From: a bacterium | Lineage (GTDB): Bacteria; Bacteroidota; Rhodothermia; Balneolales; M1805 | NCBI GenBank assembly: GCA_006226965.1 | Contig: SBGQ01000033.1 | Span: forward strand, 1 to 64,000 | DNA length: 64,000 nt | Reading direction: 5' to 3' | Shown: positions 41,279-51,489 of the stretch, piece after piece | Layout: the number at the start of each line of letters is the position of its first letter | Position numbering within the stretch: position 1 is the stretch's first letter | Program-made: the position numbers and the translations under genes | The notes under the pieces: generated by a model | The model's input: only the letters and a program-made list of their open reading frames with translations | Databases searched by the model: none | Told to the model about the DNA's origin: nothing

Positions 41279-43561
41279 TTAATCTTCTGCTAACGCAAAA
41301 TCTATGGTTTTCTGATTCAGATCTACTGAAAGTACACGAATTTTTATTTCATCACCTAACCGGAATTTACGACCTCTTCGTTTTCCGAACAGCGTATGAC
41401 GCTTTCCGTCAAATTGATAATAATCATCCGATAAATCGTTTACACGAATCATTCCTTCGCAATAATTCTCTTTTAATAAAACGAACATTCCGAATTCCGT
41501 TACACCATTTATAACACCTTCAAATGTTTCGCCTAATCGTTTAGATAAAAACTCAGCTTGTTTAAACTTCACAGAATCACGTTCTGCCTGCATTGCCGTA
41601 CGTTCTTTTTCGCTGCACAACTCACCTAATTCAGCTAAATCTTCGTAGGTGTATTCATATTTATTTTCTGAGTAACCTTTTAATAAACGGTGCACAATCA
41701 CATCAGGATAACGACGAATCGGACTTGTAAAATGGCTGTAATGACTAAAATTTAATCCGAAGTGACCAATATTTTTTGGAGAGTACACGGCTTTAGCCAT
41801 CGAACGTAACATCAAATTATTCACAATAAACTCGAGCGGTGTTCCCTTCACTTTGTGAATAAGGGCATTCAGAGTACTGTGCTTAACACCTCGGTCCGGC
41901 ACGTTAAATTCAATTCCAAGCGGTGCTAACAATTCTGCTAAATTTGCCAATTTGTCGCGATCCGGTTTATCGTGAACACGATATAAATATGGATATAGAT
42001 TCTTGGTTTTCTTTTTTGAATGCTCTTCTCTCAGATTTTCAATATGTAATGCTACCGTCTTGTTAGCCAATAACATACATTCTTCAATCAAACGGTGAGC
42101 ATTTAGCCGTTCTTTAACACGAACGCTTACCGGAACTCCTTTTTCATCTAAGACAAAACGTGGTTCCGGAGTATCAAAATCGACAGCACCGTGTTTCTTT
42201 CGATTTCGGAGCAAGACTTCTGCAAGTTTCCAACACGTTCTTATTTTATCGGCAATTTCGTGCTCTGCTCCGTCTAAAACGGCCTGTGCATCTTCGTATG
42301 CAAAACGGAATTTCGAATGAATAACTGTTTCGGCAATTTTGTAGTCAACAACAATCCCGTCCGGGTCAACTTCCATGAAACAGGTATAGGTTAAGGTGTC
42401 TTCACGCGGATTTAAGGAGCAAAGTCCATTACTCAATTTTTCTGGTAACATCGGAATAACTCTATCCACTAAATAGGTTGATGTCCCTCGGTCAACAGCT
42501 TCTTTATCTAGTACGGAATCCCTTGTTAGATAATGAGTTACATCAGCAATATGAACACCTAAATAGTAATTCCCGTTTTCCAGAATTTCGATACTAAGCG
42601 CATCGTCAAAATCTTTGGCATCTACCGGGTCAATCGTAAAAATGATGTCGTTTCGTAAGTCGATTCGCCTTGCAATTTCTTCATCCGGAATCTTTAAAGG
42701 TATCGCTTCAACATAATCTTCCACATTTTGCGGAAAACTTGATTTTATCTGATTTGATGCCATTATTGAGCGTATTTCTGCTTCATGCGAACCTTTTTTG
42801 CCAAGCACTTCAACAATTTCTGCTTTTGGCAAGGCACGAGGATGAGTCCATTCAAGAATCGAATAACGCACTTTATCTTGCGGTTCGGCACCATTTAAAT
42901 GTTCTTTAGCTACATAAAACTCGTACGGGTTATTTCTGTCGTCCGGTAAAATGTAAAAGGCGTCCGGCCCTTCGGAAAGCAGCGTTCCAACCAGTGCTGA
43001 TGTACCGCGTTTTACGATATCAACAATTTTCCCGTGCTGACGATCAAAACCGCGACCTGACATCAAGATAAACTTTACTTCATCGCCCGGAAGCGCCATT
43101 CCAACGTGCTTTTTCATCACTTTGATGTCATCCGTGAATGATGATGATTTTATAAATCCTGTTCCGTACTGATTAAAACTTAATATACCCGTGTACGATT
43201 CAGTTGCTTCATTCGCTGCAACATTGGCAATATTCCACGCATCAGATTTCAGGGATAATAATCCGGCTTTATTTTTGTCCAAAGCTCCCAATGAAATCAA
43301 ATGTGTAATGGCTTTTTTTACTTTTGTTCGGTCAATTGCCTGTTCTATTTCCATTACTTGCTCAACAATGCTGACCGGAATTTTGGCGCCTTCATTATTC
43401 TTAAAAAACTCCAACACCACATCCTCAAGACTGGAATAACGTGATTTAGCACCTCTTGAAGATTCATGTTCAGCGCTATATCGAGCAGATTTTCTGTCTT
43501 TTCTTGATTTGGATTTCGATTTTTGCTGATGTCTTTGTTTCGTTTTTTTCTTTTTGCTCAT
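41279..43561 (-). CDS. rnr: ribonuclease R
   Basis: 760 residues: basic N-terminal region and winged helix, cold-shock domains, the RNB catalytic core with TIDPVDAKDFDDALSIE (metal-binding aspartates) and ASHFTSPIRRYPDVIVHR, C-terminal S1 domain (GETFEGVINGVTEFGMFVLL). Processive 3'-5' exonuclease able to degrade structured RNA. In an operon with NFACT/RqcH, it also fits a ribosome quality-control role. Confidence 0.95.
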   Translation of the reverse strand: MSKKKKTKQRHQQKSKSKSRKDRKSARYSAEHESSRGAKSRYSSLEDVVLEFFKNNEGAKIPVSIVEQVMEIEQAIDRTKVKKAITHLISLGALDKNKAGLLSLKSDAWNIANVAANEATESYTGILSFNQYGTGFIKSSSFTDDIKVMKKHVGMALPGDEVKFILMSGRGFDRQHGKIVDIVKRGTSALVGTLLSEGPDAFYILPDDRNNPYEFYVAKEHLNGAEPQDKVRYSILEWTHPRALPKAEIVEVLGKKGSHEAEIRSIMASNQIKSSFPQNVEDYVEAIPLKIPDEEIARRIDLRNDIIFTIDPVDAKDFDDALSIEILENGNYYLGVHIADVTHYLTRDSVLDKEAVDRGTSTYLVDRVIPMLPEKLSNGLCSLNPREDTLTYTCFMEVDPDGIVVDYKIAETVIHSKFRFAYEDAQAVLDGAEHEIADKIRTCWKLAEVLLRNRKKHGAVDFDTPEPRFVLDEKGVPVSVRVKERLNAHRLIEECMLLANKTVALHIENLREEHSKKKTKNLYPYLYRVHDKPDRDKLANLAELLAPLGIEFNVPDRGVKHSTLNALIHKVKGTPLEFIVNNLMLRSMAKAVYSPKNIGHFGLNFSHYSHFTSPIRRYPDVIVHRLLKGYSENKYEYTYEDLAELGELCSEKERTAMQAERDSVKFKQAEFLSKRLGETFEGVINGVTEFGMFVLLKENYCEGMIRVNDLSDDYYQFDGKRHTLFGKRRGRKFRLGDEIKIRVLSVDLNQKTIDFALAED

Positions 43562-43572
43562 ACAAGTGCTCT

Positions 43573-46500
43573 TTATCTAACTGCTGCAATATCTTGCTTT
43601 TCTTTTTTACCAAATCCAAAGAAATCTTTAATGTTTCTCCAAATTATACCGGGTAAATCGCGCCATCGGTTAAACTGAACCTGATATTGCAAACCTACTC
43701 CGCTCACGTTTTGTGCCTGATCCTGCACGGCGCTGAAACCGCCAAGTGTAGGGTCTTGTCTGTAAAATACTTCAACTGAAAGTGCTCTGCTAATTTTAAA
43801 ACTCGCACCTAAATCACCAATCAAATTTTGGTTGGTTGCACCTGCCTGATTATTAATAATCTGCCCTTCTCTTCTCAAAACCAGACGGTCATCAAATAAG
43901 CGCAAGGCAATTCCCAAATCCGCTTGGTCGAATCCATTCAAATTCAAATCAATATCCAAGTTACTTATGCTATTGTTCAGAATTGTGTTAATCTGATTGG
44001 ATAACAGCTGACTTAATCCGGCTTGTGTGGCGTTATTCTGAAGATTATTTCCGAACGAATTATCCGTACCCGCAGCATTCACAGCAAAAAAGTTACCCGT
44101 TAACAGCAATGACGTTGCCTGAGGTAATTTTTGGTCTTCACTATTTAACAAACGCAAGGCCGTATTCAAATTGGCATCTTGAAATGTTGTATTGGGGATT
44201 TCAAAGTAAAAATCGTTTTGAAGTGCTTCAATTGTTCCGCCCAATTTCAAAATCAAATCTACTGGAACGCGCACATCTTGGCCGGATATCGGTTGTAAAT
44301 TCGGTCTTGAGCGATAAACAGCAGTTAAGTTTACACGTGGATTTTGCGGAGCGCCTTCCCAAGACAAAGTACCGCCTTCATTTATTATGAATCGACGCGT
44401 GAAAACATCGCCTGCCACAAAGTTGTATGTCCCACCATATACATCGAAGAAACCGTACATCTTTAGTTCTTCATCTTCCAGAGTGATATTGAGCGAACCA
44501 CCGCCAGTAGCATTCAAGACTTCACCGGTAATTGGGTCAAAAACCAGTTCAAATTGAGTATCGTCCGGTGAAGTAAACTGCAAATTCATCTGAAAAATTT
44601 CGGTGAAACTTCTGGATGGCGTTGGCTGGTTTATTGTATTTACTTGACTTCCCGAGTTTGTGGTATTTGTTTGATTTGTTGAAGAAGACGTATTTCTGGT
44701 TACCAAATTCGTATCAAAAGATTCCACAAATTCTATAAAACGACTTTGTGAATCTACTTTTTCTTTATCGATAAGCGGAATAGATAAACGAGAATTTGAT
44801 GTTGTTCTAATCGGCCCTAAGGTCTCCAAAAACGGCTTTGAAATAGGCCCGCTCATCTTAATACTCCCAGAACCGGCTACTTTACCATAAAACGGGATGT
44901 CGTCTTCAAACGAACTGTTCAAAAACTCCATTCTGTTAAATTCTGCAAGTATATCATAGGAACGGTTATCTCCGAAATAATCCATATTGATAGCACCGTT
45001 TAACAAACCTTGCCCACCCAAGCCATCGTGAATTTTTATGTTATCAAAAACCACTCCTTCGTGGTAGCCAAATATCACCGGACCAGACATATAGAAATTT
45101 GTATTCAAAAATTTTGGAACCGTTAATATTTCATCCAATTCAAATCTGGTACTAAAATCGATCCAACCTAATCCACCAGTAAAATAACCGCTACCTTTTG
45201 CCGGACCTTCAATTTTGGAATAAATCTGAGGAATGAAGTAATTCAACATCCACATGTCTGCTTTTTTAATATCGATATCGAAGAAATACAGGGTATCTGC
45301 AGGTGTGAATGTATTATCCGGACGATAAATGTATCCGTTTACAGCTAAGTTATTGTCCAGCTTTGAATTCTTCCAATATTCGGGATGAGATATTGAATCG
45401 AGTTTAATTTGCAGTGAAGTATCGAATCGCTTCAGAATGGCATCATATTTACTTGATATTTCTGCATTACCAACCGGACGCTTTCCCATTTGCAGATTAG
45501 CCACATTGAGTTGTCCGGCAAATTGTGGAATGGAAGTCAAGGTTTTGGTATAAAACATTCCGTCTAAAGTTCCGCTTAAATCATATTTCAGGTGAAGTAA
45601 ATTTGATATTTGTTCTAAATCCAAGGCATTAACTCTATAAGCCATGGAATCTGCATTAAAGTTGGAAAAACTGCCATTCAGAAAAACACTTTGACCTTTA
45701 TTATTGAAGATCAGACTATCAACAAAAACAGTTCCTTTAGAATCTAAAATGATAGATTTGCTTTTTCCTGTCCACAAATAGCTTGAATTACCAACCAAAA
45801 AATGGGATAATCTTGCATTTATTGATTCTTCTTCCAGCTTAGCAAACAATCCTAAGTCCAGCTCACCAAGTCTGTCAAAATCTTGAACTCCAACTCTCAT
45901 TTTTAAGCTGTCATTTTCCTGATTAAGCTCAAACCCGACTGACTTTAACACCCTTTTTTCCTGTCGAAATTCGTCAATGTGAGACTTAACTACAATAGAC
46001 GCATTTCGGCGTAAATCATTCAGATTTCTTATGGCTAAGGTGAAATCTAAATCACCATTTTTTATATAAAAATCATTATAACGCAAGCTATCCGATTTCA
46101 GCTTTCCGGTTGCAACCAAAGCACCGTTTCCTGTTTCCAGATTCACTTTTGCGTTAGTCGTAGATTGAATTAAGGGTAAATCGGCGAAATACGCTTTGAT
46201 TAAACTCAGGTTTTTAGTTCTGAAATCAATCTCCACTTTTTGAGTTTCAGTGAAAACAGGGCTTGCATCCAATAAAGAATCCTGATTTTCAAACAAATAT
46301 ATCGTTGAGAGTTGGTCTTCAACAATTCCGGTCCAGTTGTTGAACCAAGCCTGCCATTTAGTTGGAAACAAAGCACCTTTCACATCCAAATCAAACAAAG
46401 ATGAAGTAACTCTAAACCGTCTTTCTGCTGATTTAGGACCGTCTAAATCAGCATAGATTTGATGCGGCTTTAATGTGTCGTTGTTTACAATGGCATTGGT

Positions 46501-48240
46501 TATATCAAAACTGACACGCCCGAAAATATCATCAGGTTTAATTCCCGCACCGTTCCATTCAAAATTACCATCTAATTGTGTTTCGGGTGCTTTTTCTGAT
46601 TTAACCCAATCTGTTACATTCACTTTTTGAAACACTCCTGATAATGAATAAACAGGTATAGAATCCTGTAAATCTAAGTCTCCGTTTAGCGATAATGAGC
46701 TTTTTCCTTTTTTAATATTCGATGTAATATCTAGGTATTTCGCGTCAACATGAAGCTGTGTTCTAATGGTATCAATCGAGAAAGAGTTAATTTTAAGCTT
46801 TTGAAAAGAAGCATCAACATTAGCCTGAATAAGATCGTTTTGAAGCCCCGAACCTTTAATTTTTACTGTTCCATTAATTGGACTAATTTCATTTTCCGGT
46901 AAAAACGATTGTATATCAAGTTCTTTGAACGCGATGTTTGCGTCGTATTCCGTAAACGTAGTTTCATCGTTTGCTACGAGTGAACCTCTAACATCAATAA
47001 ACCCTTTTTTTCCGGTTTCATTGATTTTTAATGACAGACTCGACTTATTAAAATTCCCTGTTATTTTGCCTTTCGCTTCAATCCCCTGCTTTAACCGTTG
47101 TAATTGTTCAGGCATATTTACATACGTCTGAACCAAGCCGGGTTTTACTTGCAACTTTTTAATATCAACGGAATAATTGAGTTTGCTAAAGTCGTCCATA
47201 TCATCAACTTTACCGCTAACTAACAATTCTGCATCGCCGTATCGGATATCCAGCTTTCCTATTTCCAATTTTCTAAGGTCGCCCTTTACATCAAGCTTTA
47301 CTTCAACGTCATGTTTTAAACTTTGCAATTGCGGAAATAGTTTTTTCCACTCATTTACCTGTAAATCAAGCTGATTAAGCTGTAAATCAATATGATTTTC
47401 CAATAAATCATAAACCGTTAAAATCACTTTTTTCGGACGTGCAATTTTGAGTGTTCCGTCAAACAAACTTTTATCTGTACTCAAATGAATGGCGTTGAGT
47501 TCGATATTTTCGTTATCAACAAACCCTTGTGCTTTAAACCGCCTAATACTTGGTATTTGGCGCGACATTGCTTCTACATGTTCAATATCCAAATAAATCT
47601 GATTTTCCAGATATTCGAGGAACACTTTAGCGTAAATACCGGATAAATTTCCCTTAGCAGGAAATTTAACTTGATTCGACTCAATCGGTTCATTCAGTTC
47701 CCAATGCACATAACCGTTTGTAATTTTCAATTCAGGGGCATAAATCTCGATTGGGAGCTTGGGTAATTTTGTTCTTTTATCCAGTGTATCAACATTAACA
47801 GCAACAACGGAATCTTTTCTTGCAAATGCTTTTGCCCAAATGAGTTCACCGGTAGAATCGGTTTTTACGGTAATCAACGGATCTACCATTTCGAATGAAA
47901 CTATCTTTAGCTGACGGTTCCACAAAGACCAAATATCCAAATTGGCATATATACGCTGAACCGTTGCAAGAGTATCTTCCTGTTTTCCTGCCGTTGATAA
48001 CAAACTTACTTGATTCAAACTCACTCCAAACGGAACTATCCCATTAATATCTCCAACAGATATACGAGTATGAAACGTCGACTCAATTTTTTCTGAAACG
48101 CTCGATACAATTGCATTTCGAACCACAGTCAGATTTAATAATCCCCAACCAAGCAATACGATAAAAGCGACCAATCCTGCAATCGCAAAAAAGGCTCTTA
48201 AGAACCATTGCCAAGTTATATAGAGATATTTAAAATACAC
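43573..48240 (-). CDS. tamB: TamB-family translocation/assembly module protein
   Basis: 1555 residues. N-terminal membrane anchor (about 14-34, FFAIAGLVAFIVLLGWGLL) followed by a very long beta-rich repeat body typical of the AsmA/TamB lipid-transfer or Tam families, and the C-terminal DUF490 region (FVAGDVFTRRFIINEGGTLSWEGAPQNPRVNLTA, QAGLSQLLSNQINTILNNSISNLDIDLNL). It bridges the inner membrane and the outer membrane barrel machinery. Next to aroB with no gap and 11 bases before rnr. The protein carries a Ser/Thr/Asn-rich stretch (TRNTSSSTNQTNTTNSG) near residue 1180. Confidence 0.92.
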   Translation of the reverse strand: MYFKYLYITWQWFLRAFFAIAGLVAFIVLLGWGLLNLTVVRNAIVSSVSEKIESTFHTRISVGDINGIVPFGVSLNQVSLLSTAGKQEDTLATVQRIYANLDIWSLWNRQLKIVSFEMVDPLITVKTDSTGELIWAKAFARKDSVVAVNVDTLDKRTKLPKLPIEIYAPELKITNGYVHWELNEPIESNQVKFPAKGNLSGIYAKVFLEYLENQIYLDIEHVEAMSRQIPSIRRFKAQGFVDNENIELNAIHLSTDKSLFDGTLKIARPKKVILTVYDLLENHIDLQLNQLDLQVNEWKKLFPQLQSLKHDVEVKLDVKGDLRKLEIGKLDIRYGDAELLVSGKVDDMDDFSKLNYSVDIKKLQVKPGLVQTYVNMPEQLQRLKQGIEAKGKITGNFNKSSLSLKINETGKKGFIDVRGSLVANDETTFTEYDANIAFKELDIQSFLPENEISPINGTVKIKGSGLQNDLIQANVDASFQKLKINSFSIDTIRTQLHVDAKYLDITSNIKKGKSSLSLNGDLDLQDSIPVYSLSGVFQKVNVTDWVKSEKAPETQLDGNFEWNGAGIKPDDIFGRVSFDITNAIVNNDTLKPHQIYADLDGPKSAERRFRVTSSLFDLDVKGALFPTKWQAWFNNWTGIVEDQLSTIYLFENQDSLLDASPVFTETQKVEIDFRTKNLSLIKAYFADLPLIQSTTNAKVNLETGNGALVATGKLKSDSLRYNDFYIKNGDLDFTLAIRNLNDLRRNASIVVKSHIDEFRQEKRVLKSVGFELNQENDSLKMRVGVQDFDRLGELDLGLFAKLEEESINARLSHFLVGNSSYLWTGKSKSIILDSKGTVFVDSLIFNNKGQSVFLNGSFSNFNADSMAYRVNALDLEQISNLLHLKYDLSGTLDGMFYTKTLTSIPQFAGQLNVANLQMGKRPVGNAEISSKYDAILKRFDTSLQIKLDSISHPEYWKNSKLDNNLAVNGYIYRPDNTFTPADTLYFFDIDIKKADMWMLNYFIPQIYSKIEGPAKGSGYFTGGLGWIDFSTRFELDEILTVPKFLNTNFYMSGPVIFGYHEGVVFDNIKIHDGLGGQGLLNGAINMDYFGDNRSYDILAEFNRMEFLNSSFEDDIPFYGKVAGSGSIKMSGPISKPFLETLGPIRTTSNSRLSIPLIDKEKVDSQSRFIEFVESFDTNLVTRNTSSSTNQTNTTNSGSQVNTINQPTPSRSFTEIFQMNLQFTSPDDTQFELVFDPITGEVLNATGGGSLNITLEDEELKMYGFFDVYGGTYNFVAGDVFTRRFIINEGGTLSWEGAPQNPRVNLTAVYRSRPNLQPISGQDVRVPVDLILKLGGTIEALQNDFYFEIPNTTFQDANLNTALRLLNSEDQKLPQATSLLLTGNFFAVNAAGTDNSFGNNLQNNATQAGLSQLLSNQINTILNNSISNLDIDLNLNGFDQADLGIALRLFDDRLVLRREGQIINNQAGATNQNLIGDLGASFKISRALSVEVFYRQDPTLGGFSAVQDQAQNVSGVGLQYQVQFNRWRDLPGIIWRNIKDFFGFGKKEKQDIAAVR

Positions 48241-49329
48241 TTAAGCGGTTTTTCCAGTTTTTGAAAGTGCATAATTCCAGGCTTTTTCGACCAAAATTTT
48301 ATCTGATAGCTTCCGTAAATAAGCTTCACCGTATGTTTTTAAGAGTACAAATGTAATTGCATCAGATGTATTCTTTTTATCCGTTTTCATGGCGGCAATC
48401 AAATGTTCAGTATTCGGGTTGAATGTAAATCTTGGTGCATAAAACGGAATAAATGCTTCTAACTCTGTGCCGATTGGAGAACCAACTAAACGTGATAACT
48501 CTGATGCTGCTAAACAGCCCCAAAAAACGGCATCACCATGACTAATCTTCCCATAACCTAATTCATGTTCTAAAGCGTGAGCAAAGGTATGGCCAAAGTT
48601 TAAAAACGCTCGAATACCAGTTTCCTTTTCATCTTCAGCAACAATTTGAGCTTTAATCTCTGCGCTTTTTTGGATGATGGGCTCCCATTTTTGCGCTTCC
48701 CATTTCGAATTAGCAGCTAACAATTGCTGAATTTTTTGAAACAATTCTGGCGTAGAAATACAGGCATATTTCAACATTTCACCAATACCGCAATACCATT
48801 CATCTTCCGGTAAAGTGCTCAGAAAATGAGCATCACAGATTACCGCATCCGGCTGATAAAACGCACCGATTCTATTTTTTCCTGTTGGATGATTAATTCC
48901 CGTTTTCCCGCCAATAGCTGAATCCACCATTGCAAGTATCGTGGTTGGAAATTGAACAAGAGCAACTCCTCGTAATGCTGTAGAAGTTGCAAAACCACCT
49001 AAATCTCCGGTAACTCCGCCACCAAATACAAAAACCGCATCATTTCGTTTAACATCAGCTTCTAATAAGGCATCGGTTATTTTCGTCCACTCCGTTACCG
49101 ATTTCGAGGCTTCACCAGATGCAACAACATATAAACCGATAAGATTTAGTCCCCAAGCCGAAATTGCATTCTGAATATAATCGCCATGAAATTGCTTTAC
49201 ATTTTCATCAATAATAAGAAATACACGTTTGTAGCTTTTTTCTTTTAGAAATGTGCTTACCCATTCAGATTCTAATGCTTGAGTTGAAATCGGGTATGAA
49301 TGTGTGCTTTGGGTTGTTAATGTAATCAC
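48241..49329 (-). CDS. aroB: 3-dehydroquinate synthase
   Basis: 362 residues: NAD+-binding VFGGGVTGDLGGFATSTALRG, PTTILAMVDSAIGGKTGIN, metal-binding FLNFGHTFAHALEHE and HGDAVFWGC. Converts DAHP to 3-dehydroquinate in the shikimate pathway. Overlaps aroK by four bases. Confidence 0.96.
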   Translation of the reverse strand: MITLTTQSTHSYPISTQALESEWVSTFLKEKSYKRVFLIIDENVKQFHGDYIQNAISAWGLNLIGLYVVASGEASKSVTEWTKITDALLEADVKRNDAVFVFGGGVTGDLGGFATSTALRGVALVQFPTTILAMVDSAIGGKTGINHPTGKNRIGAFYQPDAVICDAHFLSTLPEDEWYCGIGEMLKYACISTPELFQKIQQLLAANSKWEAQKWEPIIQKSAEIKAQIVAEDEKETGIRAFLNFGHTFAHALEHELGYGKISHGDAVFWGCLAASELSRLVGSPIGTELEAFIPFYAPRFTFNPNTEHLIAAMKTDKKNTSDAITFVLLKTYGEAYLRKLSDKILVEKAWNYALSKTGKTA

Positions 49330-49877
49330 GTTTTGAACTCTTTTAAACTATCAATAACGAGTTGAGTAACCTCGTCTTTTTCCATTTTTTGATTGATTTT
49401 AACGCAAATATCGGCTTTTTCGTACCATTTTTTGCGCTTATTCATCATTTCGGTGATAATTTTTTTTATTTCTTCTAGAGGTTTTAATTCTCCGTTTTCA
49501 TCGAGTAACAAGGGTCTTTTGGTGTTTTTTATTAAACGCTCAATCAACAAATCTGTACTTACATCCAAATACAATAGTTGTCCGGTGGCATGTAATACTT
49601 TCTGATTTCTATCACTGCAAGCTGCTCCGCCTCCTAATGCAACAATGTGAGGATCATTTTTGATGGATATATATTCGATAGTTGCCGTTTCCATCAATCT
49701 AAAAAACGGCTCCCCTTTTTTCTCAAACAATTCTTTAACCGGCATATTAAATCGTTCTTCGATCACGGAATCAACATCCAAAAAAGGAAGATGATAATAT
49801 TCGCTCAATCTTCTGCCAATCATCGATTTACCTGAACCCATAAATCCGGTTAAATAAATATGCTTTTTCAAACTCAT
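49326..49877 (-). CDS. aroK: shikimate kinase
   Basis: 183 residues: P-loop GFMGSGKSMIGRRLS, FLDVDSVIEE, LGGGAACSDRN and a lid region LIKNTKRPLL. Phosphorylates shikimate with ATP. Overlaps both neighbours by four bases (aroB and the NFACT gene), a tight translational unit. Confidence 0.96.
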   Translation of the reverse strand: MSLKKHIYLTGFMGSGKSMIGRRLSEYYHLPFLDVDSVIEERFNMPVKELFEKKGEPFFRLMETATIEYISIKNDPHIVALGGGAACSDRNQKVLHATGQLLYLDVSTDLLIERLIKNTKRPLLLDENGELKPLEEIKKIITEMMNKRKKWYEKADICVKINQKMEKDEVTQLVIDSLKEFKT

Positions 49878-51442
49878 TGCAGTCTATCGGGTTTTACCAA
49901 AAGTACTTCTTCTTTATCAACAAGAACCAAGCCAGCATCGGCCCCTTTAGGTTTTCGAAGGTATTTTCTGCGGGCAACTTGCACAGGCACCATCGAGCTG
50001 CCTTTTGCTTGAGAATGCCATGCGGCTAATGAGGCAATCTTTTCCATAAACCATTTAGGCGGATTCTCTTTTTGTTTTCTCATTCGCACTAAAACGTGGC
50101 TTCCACCAACACCTCTTGCGTGAAACCACAAATCTTCTTTATGAGCTTTTTGCAAGATAATGTCGTTGCTTTTTGCATTTTTTCCCATCCAGATTTCATA
50201 CCCGTCGATTGTAAAACTGCCAAAGCCCTCCGTATCGTTTACCTGTTGTTTATGAGCTGTAAACGTTTCAAGTTGTGAACTGAATTGTTTCTTCCAATCC
50301 ACAAATTGCTGATATCTTGAACAAGCTGCTAAACCTAATAGTACCGGTTTGATTTCTGCGAGATTTTCTTGTGCTGATTGTGCCTGACGTTCTAAAATTT
50401 CTATTGATTTCTTAGCACTTACTGAGCGTTTGTAAAACCGATTCGCATTTTCAATGAGTGTTAAATCCTCTTTTAATGGAATGGTGATTTCAGTTTGTTT
50501 ATCGAAATAATCGAACACCCGAATGTTTTTTTGTTTTTGATTGGGATTAGGCTGGCTCATCAGCAGATGACCGTAATTCTGCCATATTTCAGCCTGTTTT
50601 TCCTGCTTTTCTTTGCCTGATGCCTGCTCAATTAAACTTTCCAAATAGCGCAAACGCTGTTGTAAACGAGCCATCCAATTGTCTTTTTCGGCTTTTAATC
50701 GTCCTTCGTTTACAATAATGAACCACGAACGACGAATCCCTTCATTTACAGAATCGAAGCTGAGTTTTGTTTCGATTGGTAAGGACTTTTCGGAAAATAA
50801 AGTAAATCTGTGATCGGCAAGTAAACGCGGCACCGGATTGTTTTCCAACTCAGCAACCCACTCTTTAGCTTTATTTTGCCAATCAGATAGTGATAAATCT
50901 TCACCGGCATAGTGAATCAATTCATCAACAAAATGGCGAGGCAATTTGGGTTCTTCAATCAGAACGGCGTCTTTGGGTGAAGTCGGTAATTTATCTTTTG
51001 CAACAAACATCGGGAACACGTCATGAATCGGCTTCCCTTTCCATTTCTTCTCCTGTTTGAAAGTGGCTTCAATTATTTCGTCACGTACTAAATAGGCATT
51101 CGGAACACTTCCGAATAAACTTAGATATAAAGAAACGGATGTATCAAACTGAAATATAAAAGCTCTCTCTCCAGCTAGTTGAGTTACACTCTTAAGTGTC
51201 ACGTTCTCAAGCTCTTCAAAGAAAAATGCTACGTTTGATTTAGGCTCTTTACTATGCTCTGTTAAAAAACCGGCAACAATTCCTTTATCAAAACTTAACA
51301 CAAATCGAAGCTCCTCTTCACCCTTTAAAAAACAAAGTGTTAACGTATTTCTATTCCCTGAAAAGGCACTCTCGAATACAGAATTTTCTAATCGCTTATG
51401 GATTTCTTTGTGTAATATTTTTATTGTGTAGTAGTTATTCAT
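49874..51442 (-). CDS. NFACT/RqcH-like ribosome quality-control protein
   Basis: 522 residues: NFACT-N region (about 1-180), coiled-coil-rich middle with long charged helices (about 250-390), and the NFACT-R domain with IWMGKNAKSNDIILQKAHKEDLWFHARGVGGSHVLVRM. NFACT proteins bind 60S/50S subunits with peptidyl-tRNA and, as RqcH, recruit Ala-tRNA for tailing. The Asp-Arg pair needed for tailing in B. subtilis RqcH may correspond to GERAFIF, so Glu-Arg here; whether tailing is kept is unsure. First gene of the operon that ends at 37614. Confidence 0.88.
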   Translation of the reverse strand: MNNYYTIKILHKEIHKRLENSVFESAFSGNRNTLTLCFLKGEEELRFVLSFDKGIVAGFLTEHSKEPKSNVAFFFEELENVTLKSVTQLAGERAFIFQFDTSVSLYLSLFGSVPNAYLVRDEIIEATFKQEKKWKGKPIHDVFPMFVAKDKLPTSPKDAVLIEEPKLPRHFVDELIHYAGEDLSLSDWQNKAKEWVAELENNPVPRLLADHRFTLFSEKSLPIETKLSFDSVNEGIRRSWFIIVNEGRLKAEKDNWMARLQQRLRYLESLIEQASGKEKQEKQAEIWQNYGHLLMSQPNPNQKQKNIRVFDYFDKQTEITIPLKEDLTLIENANRFYKRSVSAKKSIEILERQAQSAQENLAEIKPVLLGLAACSRYQQFVDWKKQFSSQLETFTAHKQQVNDTEGFGSFTIDGYEIWMGKNAKSNDIILQKAHKEDLWFHARGVGGSHVLVRMRKQKENPPKWFMEKIASLAAWHSQAKGSSMVPVQVARRKYLRKPKGADAGLVLVDKEEVLLVKPDRLQ

Positions 51443-51489
51443 CTCGAGATTGATACCAGAACTTGAAAAAATAGAGGAGCCAGCAATCT

